This document shows positions 1 to 13,680 of a stretch of DNA of 64,000 nucleotides, in pieces. Under the pieces are notes generated by a model. That model did not search any database. It worked only from the letters and a program-made list of their open reading frames with translations, and was not told the origin of the DNA. This stretch comes from Sphagnum compactum (Eukaryota > Bryophyta > Sphagnopsida > Sphagnales), in contig OZ234501.1 of assembly GCA_965153455.1 (NCBI GenBank), positions 16,293,427-16,357,426 on the forward strand. The letters run 5' to 3'. A program made the translations under genes and the position numbers. The number at the start of each line of letters is the position of its first letter. The stretch's first letter is position 1.

Positions 1-3000
1 GAATGGCGAAGAAAAACAATTAAAATTGAAGAAATATTTATGTTTTACCATTTAAAACCATGGTTATCATGACAAGTTGTTCATTTTTCATTCATATGAT
101 TGTTTAAGAATTCAAACCAAAAATCCATTTGATAAAATTTTAAGTTTAAGTTTCGATTTAAGACCTTTGAAAGTGGACACCTATTGCGTTAAAAGGAATT
201 AATTTTTCAAAGGATTATCAAAAGGACTTATATTATAAGAAAAAATTGATGGGAAAAAAATTAAGAAGATAAAAATTTATTAGCCAAATTCAAAAAGCAC
301 TCATACCTTAAAATATGTGGAATTCTAAATCTTTAGAATTTTTTAAAACATTATAAAATTAATACAAATTTTCAAATTTTCAAAAGTCCTTTACCACATA
401 TAAATGGGGTATAATATACATGATGTGTTAAAAAAAGTTGTAACTTATTATACAAGAAAATCTTTAAAATCAATATGATTTGAAATTATTATCATTTCTA
501 AAAACGAAACATTGAATTTACAAAGAGTTGACACACTTTTTTAAATTCATATTTATTCAAAAATTATAAACAAAAAAACATGTCACATTGTACTTGGAAA
601 ATTATAAGCATTTATTAAATAAAAGTTTTCAAAACAAATTGTTCAAAAGTTCGTTTGTATGAAAAAGTTATTTTTGGGCAAAAGGACATGCAGTTCTTTT
701 TTTAAGTAATTTCATTGGTTCATTTAATCTCATTTGCACCCTTATAGTTCTTTATAAACATATTAATTTCAATTTGTCAATTTGAATGTGACTAAAATTA
801 TTTGCTTTTCATCTACAAATCAACAAAACCTAAATCAAACCTAAGATCATTGTTATGTCATTATCTCCTAACAACCACTTCCTACCTTTATTTATTTTTG
901 GTTGGTATTAATACATGTTATGTATGTTTGTTGCAAAAGGTATAATAATAAGGCATCGTGGGTGAATTTTTTTTAAAGTGTATCAAAAGACGAAAAGGAC
1001 CTAGTCCTTACTACAATCATTTTTTACCTTATATTATGATCCCCATAGAAAATAATGAATCAAAAGTTATAAAGTATTTTAGAAGGACCATATTTTAAAC
1101 CACTACAATTCTAGATTCCATCATAATCATCAATAAATGTGTCTTTACATGATAAAAAAGGACTAGGTAAAAAAAAATAAAATTTAAATGACATTGACAA
1201 GATTTTTGTACACTTTAAAAAATTTGGACCTTAGTGGAAATATTTTTTAAATATCTCCTATTATAATAGCCTATAAGCTACCATAACTAAGTACTTCTTA
1301 AAGGGGTGGTTGTGTCTTGGACAAAATACAAATCAAATCTCCTAATGATGCCAATAGGATTTGCTTGAGTTGGCATACTAAAAGTTGCATCTAAAGCTCT
1401 AGAAAACTAAAAAACATGTTGATAATAAGAAAAAAATGTGGTATGCATCATTGATGAGACCATAAAAAAGTAGCACCCCAACTTGTAGGTTTAGTTCACA
1501 AAATTTATTGATGATTTTGCTTCTAAGAGACAAGCAGTGAAATCAATGATGTCAAATTTAATGATATACATGAAGGAAAGAAAAGGTGCAAAGGTTGCCT
1601 CAAGTGTTGATTTCTTGCACAAATATATGTTATTTCTTAAGTCATTTATGATTTCATTTTGTGTAATCAAAAGTTCAACATCTAGATGGAGTGAAAGTTC
1701 ATCTATGTACATTTGCACCATAACTCCACAGAAAGTATGATTTGAGATAACAACACAAGATCTCAATGTTCTATTCCTAAATATTATGTAACTTCAAGAC
1801 TATAGATTACTTGATTCATTAGCATAACTTGATCATCACACAAAGGTTTGGGCCTTGATGGGAAAACATCTCGAAGGAACCTTCATGTAAGTTGTGTCCA
1901 TCCATACACTTCTGATTAAAAAGTTCTAATGGCCTACACAAATTCTAAAGTATAGCATCCAACATTATGCTTACTATATATTGCAAATTAGTCACCAATG
2001 TTAAAGTGTTCAAGCAAATTAAAGAAAAATATGAATGCAAAACTAAAGTGTTTGAACAATGAATTACAAATGCAAATGTATTGAAAGGGAAGGATTCTAA
2101 TTCTCTATCATGATCTCCCAATCTAAGAATAAAAACATACAAGTTGTGTGAACTTTTGGAAAAGCAATTCATGAAGGCTCATCAATTTTTTATATTTGCA
2201 TTGGACGTTCTTTGATTTGACAATGGTTTGCAATGTGAAATATCTGATAGCAGTGGGCACAAGAGGATTAAAACTTGACCCCAAACATAACAAAAACCAT
2301 GATAGATTCTTGAAAAATGGTAGCTTCCAAACTTGCCAAAACAACATAATCACCTAAACTATTGATATTCTTCCAAACTTCAACATCCTTTGCACACTCA
2401 ACATACCCCACTACTAGTACATTTAAAGTGGAAAATCTACACACTCAAAGCCCACTATGTCCATTGAAAAGTCACTTCATTATAAACAAGCCAAAAAAAT
2501 TCGGATTCAAAATATAATTCAAAGCCCAATATGAATAAACATGGTTCAAATTTCAGATTTTCACATGAATCCTAGGAACATGCTTTAGTATACTATTTGC
2601 TCATCTTGGTAATAAACGATTTGAATATGTGTTTCTCAAAGACAAAACCTAGATCATTTCCTAGAAGCTATTCATAGAGAACCACATACAAAGATACAAA
2701 AAAGGAATTCAAAGATGGTTTTGATGTGGATCTTGTGTTGATGGTCCCTTGATAGATTCAAGAAGAACAACAAAATATGTTGTTACACAAAGCAAGAAAA
2801 GAAGCAAAAAGAAAAATACTAGGTGTAAAGGTAGAAACAAAGTTGGCCAAAGATTAGTTCCACTATTCATCATTTCTAAAATGTTGCACAATTGTGCTAT
2901 GCACACCATCTTAGTGAAACAAAAATGAACATCAAATTATGCACCAACACCCAAGGTACAAAAAAACACTCATTAAAACACAAAATGTGAATAATCATTG

Positions 3001-6000
3001 AACCTCCATAATAAACACACTTATTATTCCCAATTTCAACAACTCTGTAATGCATAAATAAGTTTTTTCATCATCTATTATCCACCAATTACATTATAAG
3101 AAATGATATGGGAACTATTAGGGTGTGATTTACAGAATAGTGCATTCTATTTTCTATATGCACAAAATATAATATTAAGTGTAAAAGTCGTAGTAAGTTG
3201 AAACAAGTGTGCATGAGACATTAAACATTTTACCAAATCGTTGAAAATTGAAAAAGAAGGATATGGTCCATACTGCATTATTAAAAGTAGTCAACTTAAC
3301 TAACCATTGAAATTGACACCTCAAGAATCCTATAGTAAAGTTCCTCTTCAAAAAGTAGAGTAGAACGTTCATCACATTGATATCCATCACTACACCCCAT
3401 GATCAACGTTGAAATAACCAATTGCATCCAACATTACATCATTCTCTTCAATGATACCCACCTCTTCCATAAAAAATTCATTAATGGATTGCCATTTTCA
3501 TGGGTAATCTATTCTTGCATCAACTAACCATTTTTCCATAATCATTATGAACTTTTTTAAAAATTCAACTCCCAACATAATGTCATAGGCTTGTCAACAT
3601 TCTAGTTATACTAAAGATTTTCTTAGTTTCAATCTAAGACTTTAAAATCCTAAAAATTTGTTGGGTCACAAAAGAAATGTTTGGAAATAGTGCTTCATGC
3701 AACTTCCACCAAGTCAAGAATAATACATAATCTTCAGGCTTCACATACAAATGGCAAAATAAAAACAACTCATTTTTCAACAACCCTTACAAAGTAGTTT
3801 TGTTTGAAATCATTGCCCTAAGAATGGAATCATCATCATTAGCAACTAGTGTTGGTTCAATAAAACCTAATGTGTTGGGATTTAGGAATTTAAAAGAAAC
3901 CACAAACAATGGCATCAAGGTTTTGTTGGACATAATACATTATCACCATTTATATTTTTTCCCTTCTTATAAATGCTTTCATTACATCAAGGGATTTAAA
4001 ATGCAAGTCCAACATTAACGCTAACATGTTGTGAGCTGCCTTATTAACACTATAGGTAGATGGAAATGAAAAAAATGGAACCAAAACTATTTGGATTTTT
4101 GCCATCATATGCATGTGTAAAGCCCCCAATTCAAACTGAAAATCCCCCCTCACAAAATTGATGGAGTTAATTTTAAATTGTTCAATCTCACTTTGCATAC
4201 AGGCACTTATTGAAAATGCAACATTCATGGCATTAAAAAGTAACCCATATCCTTAGGTTTGATTGAAGATACATTATTCCACAATAGGATACATAGTTTT
4301 AACAACCATTTTGCAAACTGCCCATGTGTGCATAATCATGTAACTTTTGAATAGCCCACTTGGATATTGACTACGTTTGATTTGGCTACAAATTGATGGC
4401 ATCTCAATATTCCAAGGTTTTTTAAAACATAATCACCTTACTAGCAAACTTGGTATTCACCAATGTTTTGAATTTTTGTTAATGGGTTTTTCTATTCCCA
4501 TTAAGGTTGTTCACTTCTGAATTTTTCAACAATAGGTTCCTAAAACAACAACAGGTACATACAACATCTTAATAAAACTTGAACTAACTACAATCCTAAA
4601 CTAACATGTACACATATTGCTCAAAGCTTAAAGGAAATTGGTTGAAAGAATAATTGATTCATGTTCCATAAAATGAAGATTGAACACATAATCCAAAATG
4701 AAATCCAAAAGTTTTTCAACAGCTCTATCCTCCTAGTTCTTATATTAACTATTTCAAATACAACAATCATGACTGACCATTATAAACAGTCATTATCCAG
4801 TACCAAGACTAACAGTTTAAATTTTCAAAAAATGCACCCTACCTAACTACTTGTTCAACTACCAATTCTACCAAATACAGGTTTTGCAATTCACTTGTTG
4901 GCTAGCTTGTTAACCTATCTTCCTAACCCAGTAACATTGCTTACCAAGTTTAGTAAATGGTTAAATCAGTATTGCAGGTTAAGTCACATAACATGTTAAA
5001 ACACCTGTTAGGTTTAACAACCTACTTATAACCTATTAACCTATTAAGTCACCTATTACCATATCTAGGTAACAATTTTCAATGGGAAAGCCCAACATCA
5101 AGGTATGCCCTTTGCCATTCACTACATCTTTTGTTGGACTTTTTTGTCCCTGTGATTATTTTTTGTAGGGCAAATTGTGTGGTCTTCAAACTAACCTCCC
5201 AAAAACCAACACAAACATCAAGGTGAGTGCAAGCTATAGTTGCTCACAAAATGGCAAAGTGGCACATGAAAACATCACCCAATTCCATATTCTTTTGTAT
5301 TTTTTTAGAGCCCTAAAAGGACTAAATAGTAAAACATCAACAATCCATCAATTCTAAGTAATTGTTTTCATATATATTTCATATATATTGCATATGCCCC
5401 TTTTAGGATAATTATTTAATACAAGTGTGCACAAACCCAACATAAAATAAATAGTTTTCCATCTAGTGATATGGACTTCTAAAAAGACCTTGTTTTTAAC
5501 ACTAAAAGAAAATAACAAAAAATCCATTAAGATTAATGTACAATTGGCATGCTACAAAATCCTCAAAATCAAGTTTTAAGGATGTATTTTCTAACTAAAA
5601 TGGAATCCCTAACAACTATAATATCAATCATTGGATCATTTTGAAATCCATATATGAAACTTGTCGTCAAGGAGGATAATCCATGTGTTTTGCTTTGGAA
5701 GTCCATGTTTCTTTTAATTTTGGAAATTATACATCTAGCTCATATGCATATTCAAGTTTATAATGTAAAACTTAATCCCTATTAAAAAGGTTATGTCATG
5801 TGAAATACAAATTAACCATTGCATTTACATTCATACCATAGAAATTGTCATGGTGACATGAAAAATGAGCCACTATAGTTTACATTCACCTATTAGTATT
5901 ATTAAAGCATATTGGCATGATTGAAACAAGCTATTGCATGAGCTTAGAGCTTGAGCCTAAAGCCTAGAATTGTAATTTGGGATGGTAAAATGGCTTTTCC

Positions 6001-6394
6001 CCTATACACATGCAAGTAAAACCCAAGAACTTAGTCACGAAACAAATGTTGTATGGGTAAATTAATTGAATTTATATGTTTTGTAATAAACAAAACTTCC
6101 ATCAAAATTATGGATGAATTTTGTATTTTATCATTAAATTTTTATCAATGAATTTTTTTCATAATTTTAATTGATTAGAGCTTCATGAAACACAATATAA
6201 TTCTATATGATATAACGCTTATTGAATAATATAATGTAAATTTCATTATAAATGTATTTCGTGGCTATGATTTAAAACGTCATTATTTTTAATATGTCTT
6301 AACTATATTACTATTATTATGCTAACATCCACTCATGGTCATTATTTATTTTTTAATTTATATATATATATATTCTTATTTTTATTTTTAGGCA
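1..6394. other. AT-rich region without recognisable gene
   Basis: I see no gene here. The longest open frames are under 95 codons, lack family motifs and are what AT-rich DNA yields by chance. Base composition is strongly AT-biased with many A and T runs. The only structured item I could pick out is the inverted repeat near 4479, listed separately. The stretch may be old, eroded transposon sequence, but no domain, LTR end or primer-binding site could be supported. Confidence 0.6.
4477..4504. repeat. Inverted repeat TTAATGGG...CCCATTAA, copy 1
   Basis: TTAATGGG at 4479-4486 pairs perfectly with CCCATTAA at 4497-4504 around a 10-base T-rich loop. The preceding bases are TG and the following bases are GG. 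Almost the same block occurs at 37475-37502 with one loop difference and continued similarity just downstream (AAGGTT). It may be the terminus of a repeat family, for example an LTR start beginning TGTTAATGGG, but no partner end was found. Confidence 0.55.
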
Positions 6395-6840
6395 AACTGA
6401 CCCAATGTTGTTAACAACCATGGGTTTTTGTTTTCCCTCTCCAAAAGTGTCACAACTTCCTTCAAACTATTTATAAATGTTATTGACAACAATGGGGTTT
6501 CTTTTTCATTTTTTTTCTGAGGGTGCCAATTTTTTTTTCAAATCTAATTAATGTTATTGACAATGATGGGTTTTCAATGCTTTTATATATATTTAAATTA
6601 CCAAATGGCATTGATGACAATGGGTGTTTGAAATAGACTAGAATTCAATTTTAGGTGCTTTAATTAGTTTTCCTCAAACAACCTATTATCATAGATGACA
6701 ATGGGGTCTTTTTTATAATTATTATTCAAGGTGCCCTAGTTTTTCGCAAACTACATATATAGTGACATTGACAACAATGGGTGGGGGGGTTCTAACATTC
6801 AATATTTTCTTAAATTGCTTAACATTGTTGATGAAAATGA
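6395..6840. repeat. Degenerate tandem repeat with GACAACAATGGGG core
   Basis: A core close to TTGACAACAATGGGGTTT recurs near 6418, 6485, 6560, 6613, 6695, 6770 and 6828, about every 55-80 bases. Each core is followed by a T-rich stretch. Copies differ considerably, so this is an old array. No coding frame runs through it. Confidence 0.5.
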
Positions 6841-9800
6841 TTTTAAAAATAAAATTTTAAAAATTATTTTGGTCATCATCATATTTTCCCCTAATATCAC
6901 AATTTCATTATCCATCACTATTAATTAACATTCAAGTTTGAAATACAATGTTTGGACAAAAAATGAAAATGGATGTAAATTATTTTGAATTTATTTATCT
7001 TCCAATCATGGGTGAATTATAATCCAAATTATAAATGAAATTCATCCATGAAAAAATGACACTCATCCATATGAAATCATTTATCTGTGGACATATTCAT
7101 CCATGTAAGTCAATTAAAATCACATTAAGATTTAAGCTCCAAGTTTAAGCTTTACGTTCATGCTTAAGCCATCCTCAACATGATTTGTTAAAAGCATGGC
7201 CAAAACACGATCCCTACTAAAAAACTACAAGTGTCGAAGGATCGCATTTGACCATTGAAATAAGAACTCATGCAAAGGTGGATAGATTACCACCATCATC
7301 TTTCACATAGGCAATTAGTTTGTCTAGTAGATTATAAGATGATAAGAGATCTTTGACTTGTGCTACCATTGCAATTCTAGTTGTATCAATGGTTTCAAAA
7401 AGTCCAACTATCACGTGGCAAGTTAACCATTATGAATTTATGAAATTAATCACAAGGACAAATGTGTTGTGTCTAAATTTGGACATCCACAAGTGAAAAA
7501 AGTTCTTGTTATAACATAGGAATCCAAAGTTGGCATCACATATCATTCAATGGTCTTGGCCACCACCAAAGGGATAACATGTTGAACCATTTGCTTCCAA
7601 TTTGGAAACACAACTCAAGGATTCATTTTATGCATGACCAAGCACCTCAACCACTAACTTTCCACAATAAAAATATGCATGTAAGTTTTGATAATAAACA
7701 ATAACAAGTCCTTCATGAATTTCTTTTGTTGTGCATCATCCTTCTTATAAGAATTAGCATTTGCAAAATTATCTATGATGGCCTCATAATTAACACCAAA
7801 TCTTTTTTTGGACTTTTCCTAATGTTATTCTTCTCACTAGAAGGAAATAAATGACTAAAATTTTAGTTACAAAAGACAATTTTAGTTGTAATAGACACAA
7901 ACAACTATAAACTTTACAATTGCTTTGGACAATTGACAAAAGACAACCAATCATAAAAAACTCCATGCAGCATGTACAATCACATCAATAATCACATATC
8001 GTTAGTGACTATAGGGATTTTTCATATTTTCACTAGCCGTAGGATTAGGTGATTACATATCTAACCACTTAAAATATTGGACAACAATTTTAAAAATCAA
8101 TTAAATTTTAGTAGTTGAATAAAAATTTTAATTGCATATATTAAATAGATTATTTATATTTATAGAATTGATGCAATATCATGATTTATATTATTGGTAA
8201 TTTTATTTTTTCATTTTATGAGTTGTTGACACGTGTCACAACCTAAATTAGGTTTAAAATATAATTTGGGTAGCAAGGTAGGCCACCTAGTCTACGTACT
8301 TAATTGGGCCTAGGTGAGCACCTAGGTGAAATAACCTAGCTATGTAGGGTATATATGATCAACATACCATCGTTGACCGCAACTATTTCACTTGTGAGGT
8401 TTGATACTTAGACCCCAAGGATGGATGTCAACTTTTTCGCCATCAAACCACACCGCTTGATGTGAAAACATAATAGGATGCATTCTATTTAACCCATACT
8501 TGAATTTCAACATTGCACAAACATCAATTTTGAATATTTCATATTTTATTGATGTTTGTGCAAATGTAAAATTTAAAGTATACTCTTAAAGTACTTTCAA
8601 TGATGTACAAAATTAAATAGTTTTTTCTTCCAAAAATTTACATTAATTTGACTAAATTATTTTTGAATTTTTAAAATTGAACTACATTTCAAGAACAATT
8701 CATTGGAAAAACAAATTCAATCACATGATTTATAAATGGAATATATTTTACAACTAATTTTTAATATTTTTTTATCTCCCACATTTTAATCCTTCATTTC
8801 ATTAAAAATTATACAATGAGATTATAATACATCATAATTCTAATTAATTCACATTTTTTTAATTAATGGAAAATATATGAATCACATTTCAGAATTTTAA
8901 AAAATATATATATATCAGTTATATTATTTATGATGTATAATTATTTTTCTATATTTTAAAATTTAAACCAAAAAATATTTAGTGATGCTAGATAATTAAT
9001 GAATTTTATAGAATTTTTAATTTGATATTTTCACAAATATAAAATATAAATTTTATCTAAAAGTATGATCAAATTCTTATGATCAAATAAATGGTATATT
9101 TCTTAAACATCTTAAACATCGATTTGATCCAAAAAAAATCATACTTGATTATGATTATAATATGCTGCAATTTTACCAATAAAATTTAATTTAAACATAT
9201 AATATATAATAAAATAATCATCATATTTAATACTTACAAATAGATCATAACTCAAATATATTTAATAAATATATGATAATTTGTATTGTTAATGTCAATA
9301 AACAGTACAAAATACCAATAAACAATTTGACACAAATTGATTATTAAAAAAATATTGTAATTCCAAAGATGCCACATATGTTTTAATCATCAAGGTATTG
9401 TAAATGGAAAACTTATTGGGTCCTAGTTGCCAAAACAACTATGACTAGTTGCAAAAACAACTAAGTTTTCATCCATCCAAAGATCCATTCAATATTGGAT
9501 GAAAAATGCGCATTGTCATTTTACTTTTCCATCCAAACATGTAATAATCGCAAACTATAATCGAATTTGAAATTGAACCAACCATTCGCCCTAAACCTTC
9601 AAATAAGTTATCCATTTCCAAGTCATTAACATCATCATAATCGTGTTGCAAGTCTTCATTTAAATTGAATGTTTTAATCTTTGCCATTTGCACTCTAGCT
9701 TTGTAAAAATAATAATGAAAGAACTTTGGGAACCTGTTGATTACAAACAAAAACAAATAGAATGGATGGCTATGGTTCTTGGTGCAACAAGTTCTATTAG

Positions 9801-11648
9801 GGATTTTGCAATAGTTTGGTTTTGAAAACTATCACTTCAAGAATCAAGACCTCACACTGAAAGTGTGATGCAAAAATAGGGTTTTGGTTTCCAAGCACAA
9901 ATAATAAGTTCAAGAGCAACAATTAGGTTTTGACATTTCGATTCAAAGTTTTTCAAGAAAAGGTTTAGTAAAACTTCATTAAGAAAAAGTAAACCCTCAC
10001 CCTCTTGCATATTACGAACTATGAACCATGGATTTCCAATGAACTTTAGAAGGTGCCTTTAAATGGACTTTCAGGGGGAGTGTTCAAACTTCAACGATTC
10101 AGATTCTTTTTTAATTAATTTGGGAGGCACCTCACAACTAGTTAATACATGTAGAACTAACAAATAGGCACACCACAAGTTGTGGTTCCAAGAATGTTGG
10201 CTGGATATTGGTGTTTCACTTTTTACAATGGACCCCAACAGTAAGGGGCACTCTATTTTCAGACCCACTAGTGTAGCCAGTGTCGTTGGCCCAAGTGTGA
10301 GCTCGTTATCCAACACCCTTACTCATCAAGGGCTTTCCAATGGTCCAACAATGTGGCAGGAAATGTGCTTGTTTGATAGTTATGATAATTTACTTGAATT
10401 ATTATTCAATATTCCAAATCACCTTCATTAAATCCTACTCACTTAAGGCTTTCCAACAATATTCAGAGTGTAGCAAGAGGTACTATGGTTTGGAATATCC
10501 ATGACAAACAAACTTAGAGCTTCCTTCATAGATAGATTACAGCCCCTATAGGCTTTGGTATAAAAAAAACAATATGAATTAAGATGCACTTCACTCACTG
10601 AATCAAAGCATTGTCTAATATATTTACTGGGCATCAATTTCAGGGGGTATTGAAAGGAAATTTTGATACTTCCTGGCTATGACCGTGCATTGCACAGATC
10701 CAATTTATTTGACTGAATAAAAGGAAAAAATTGAACCCAGCAATTGAAAGGAGAAAAAGAAAAATTTGGATCCATATAACAAAGTTGAGACCAAATTTAT
10801 AAATCTTTTATGTATACAGAACTTCAAAGTGGCATTGGAGGGAAAAAAAAAGCCCCTCAGAAGACATAACTGCGTGGGCCTCTGGAGTGCATGGCATGGC
10901 ACATTACCTCATCACCTAAATTTGCTAATCACAATTTTTGGCCTAGTTCAATATCCCTTCAGGAAAGGGTGAATATTAGGCGCTAGGCCTATCTTTACTC
11001 ACCCAAAAGGGACCAACTAGTTGTATGTGGGTTTATCATTTTCAGGCAAAAGCATGGGAGTTGGGCCCAAAGTGACAAACCTATCTATAATAGTTAAAAC
11101 CATGTACAATTCACAGGTTGCAAAGTTCTAACCAAAGACCGGGCCACAGGGATTCTGTTGTTACAAGCCACTTGAGGATGAGAATGTTGACTGGAAGCTA
11201 GCCTTTGAGCTGAGCTTATAGTGAACAGATTTGCTCCTAAGATGTGTTCCCTTAGGGAGCTAAGGGCTCATGAATTCAACAAGATCCAACGTAGATCTAT
11301 TTGCTAAGTTTTCAAACTAAAAGTCCACATAAGAATGCTCAATTTTGGTATTCAATGCAAGTGACAATGGTGTGTCAATCAGTGGAGTTGCCATGACATT
11401 CATAATCCAGTGTCCACTATCCCAAACATGGCATCCAGTTATAACACATCAGTTGATTCACCTCAATATTCACCTCAATCCAGCCTCAATCCAGGTGCGC
11501 ACTTGGGCTGTGCCTCTCTTCTTTCTTTGTCACGAAACATTTGCATTGATATCCCACTTGCCAAAAGCAGCATATAGATGCTCAATAGTAGCACATAGCC
11601 CATCACATTTTCAGGGTCAATTCCATCTATTCTGCAACATGGTTCTCC
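6841..11648. other. AT-rich region without recognisable gene
   Basis: No gene is supported. Base composition is very AT-rich to about 9.9 kb and more balanced after that. Frames at 10071-10316, 10180-10431 and 11345-11686 are short, overlap one another on opposite strands and show no family motif, so I do not call them as genes. A palindrome containing CACGTG lies near 8228-8237 without supporting context. Confidence 0.55.
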
Positions 11649-12189
11649 CATCTCCACATTACCATGTACTCTTCTGCAAGCACTGAGTAATGGTACCCAG
11701 ACACAGAGAATCTGGGTCAAAAAGGCATTTGCATTTGATCAAATCCTCTGACTTACATAAATGGCTAGCATGGTCAAGACCCAAAATCTCTATTAAACAT
11801 GAATTTTCAGAAGGAATTATTGAGTCTGCCATCTCCACATTACCATTTACTCTTCTGCAAGCACGGAGTAATGGTATCCAGACACAGAGAATCTGGGTCA
11901 AAAGGCATTTGCATTTTATCAAATCCTCTGACTTACATAAATGGCTAGCATGGCCAAGAACCAAAATCTCTATTAAACATGAATTTTCAGAAGGAATTAT
12001 TGAGTCTGCCATCTCCACATTACCATTTACTCTTCTGCAAGCACGGAGTAATGGTACCCAGACACAGAGAATCTGGGTCAAAAGGTATTTGCATTTGATC
12101 AAATCCTCTGACTTACATAAATGGCTAGCATGGCCAAGAACCAAAATCTCTATTAAAAATGAATTTTCAGAAGGAATTATTGAGTCTGC
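11649..12189. repeat. Tandem repeat, 180-bp unit, three copies
   Basis: The phrase ATCTCCACATTACCAT starts copies at about 11649, 11829 and 12009, giving a 180-base period. The unit includes a short inverted motif around CAGACACAGAGAATCTGGGTC. Copies 2 and 3 are nearly identical; copy 1 differs more and carries a one-base insertion near its start. Because 180 is divisible by 3, long open frames of 183 and 199 codons appear on both strands. These are by-products of the period, not genes. Confidence 0.85.
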
Positions 12190-12630
12190 CACCCCAGACC
12201 TTAATGTCATGGAATGGTCTCGCCCCTTCCCATTTTGTTGGGTGTGTCATCAAGCTTGCCCTAATGGGCTTGCCTGGCGCCTTACCTAACATAAAGGGTA
12301 GGGGCTTGACCATCATTCCATAGTACATAAAAATCACTGTTGTCCAGTTATTAGAATCTGCTACAGACAGTCGCTGGTTATTAACCCAGGTATACACCAA
12401 GTTACCTGGCCAGGGTGAAAAAAATCAAAAAACCAGTATGGGTTTTAGAACTTTGGTTCTCAAATTTTTTGAAATTTCAATTTGAAATAGAGGCAGAGCA
12501 GATTATAGAATAGACAAAGTAGATTGTTGTAAATCAGATTTTTGAATCATAGGATCAAAAACAACACAACATTTAGCTTTCTTAACACATTTTTTCCAAA
12601 ATTTCGGGACATAATTCAAAGTATGGAGGA
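12190..12630. other. Spacer without recognisable gene
   Basis: The sequence continues from the last 180-bp unit into mixed-composition DNA. The 77-codon minus frame at 12167-12400 shows no family motif. The Helitron-related segment starts at about 12631, and no 5' Helitron end is visible upstream of it. Confidence 0.5.
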
Positions 12631-12982
12631 GACAATCATGTGGCAATTTATCTCATAGTAAGGAGGTAGTTGCCAGGAGGGACCGACCCCAGGTCGTCCC
12701 TAGCAGTGTTGTTTTTTATTTTATTTTTCTAAGATTTTTTGTTTGTAGCCACAGTGAGGATCTTCCATAGAAAAATGTGGCGACCTTCCTCAAGAAGATT
12801 GTGCCAAAACTGGCTATAAAGCCGGATATGAAGTAAACACCTATAATCATGCTTCTATATCTTTGACTACACACTCAAAACCAACCAAATATATTTGATA
12901 ATTTTGTCTTTTTTTGCTCGCCCCCCCCCCCACTCACTTTTGGGGGACTTCACAGTGTCCGAAGGTCATGGGTACCCACTAA
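12631..12982 (+). mobile_element. Helitron 3' portion (5' end not found)
   Basis: Bases 12631-12919 match 16311-16599 in equal length (289 bp) with about six differences, mostly transitions, so they are two copies of one repeat. After a C-run the segment ends in a Helitron-like terminus. A near-hairpin, GTGTCC/GGTCAT, at 12954-12969 is followed nine bases later by CTAA (12979-12982) and then T. Plant Helitrons typically end in a hairpin about 10 bases before CTRR and insert between A and T. The same terminal block recurs at about 13643-13680 and 36553-36591. Confidence 0.6.
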
Positions 12983-13680
12983 TATATAATATCCTAGGTG
13001 TCTGTTGGTTCGGTTGCGGTTGTCGTCCTCCTTCGGGGTAAGGGGGTTAGGGTTAGCACGCCCTTCATAATGAACATTTTTGGGCTTATGATATAGTTTA
13101 TCTTATGCTTTACAATTGGGGGGGGGAGTAAGGCCCATGGGTGAGGTGGGTTTCAGATATAAGGGGTCTAGCAGGAGGGGCCTTACCCTATATTTAAGTA
13201 ATTTTTAGTTTTTACAACATGTAAAGACTTGTGATAAAACTAAATTTTGCCAAGTTGGGAATTGGGATCAGGTTTTTTTTTGTTATAAATATTTTAAAAT
13301 AATTTTTTAAAAATAAATTTATTTATAAATTTTTGATATCGAAAATTTGGCAAAATTTTCAAAAATACTAGGAAAATTAGTCGACTTTACACTAGGGAAA
13401 CAAAAAAAATTCTCAATTTACACTAGAACTTGGGATCCCTTTTGTTTCCTTGGTTACCTTTCTCACGGAATCAACCTGTTCACCTATCTCCCCCCTTTCA
13501 ACACAACAACCCCTCATTAAACCAATGAACGAAGAGGAAGAGGAGGCCCCTTTGGAAGACGCACGTGTCCTCCAAAACCGTCTTGCCTGAGAGAGGCATG
13601 CTCCCAATTTAAAGAAAATAAATACGGTTTTAAAAAACCGAAGGACTTCACAGTGTCCGAAGGTCACGGGTACCCACTAC
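12983..13680 (+). mobile_element. Small Helitron joined head-to-tail to the previous one
   Basis: Directly after the upstream CTAA end, the sequence TATATAATATCCTAGGTGTC matches the 5' end seen at 15911 (ATATAATATTTTAGGTGTC). The far end repeats the 3' block: GACTTCACAGTGTCCGAAGG, then GGTACCCACTAC at 13669-13680, with the last CTRR base changed to C. The unit is about 700 bp and non-coding, with G-runs near 13120 and AT-rich filler at 13260-13400. No Rep/helicase frame is present, so it is non-autonomous. The minus frame of 84 codons at 13413-13667 has no recognisable domain. Confidence 0.55.

Noticed and set aside
11659-12289. Frames of 183 and 199 codons on opposite strands
   Set aside because: They run through a 180-bp tandem repeat whose period is divisible by 3; the peptides are themselves repeats and have no family motif.
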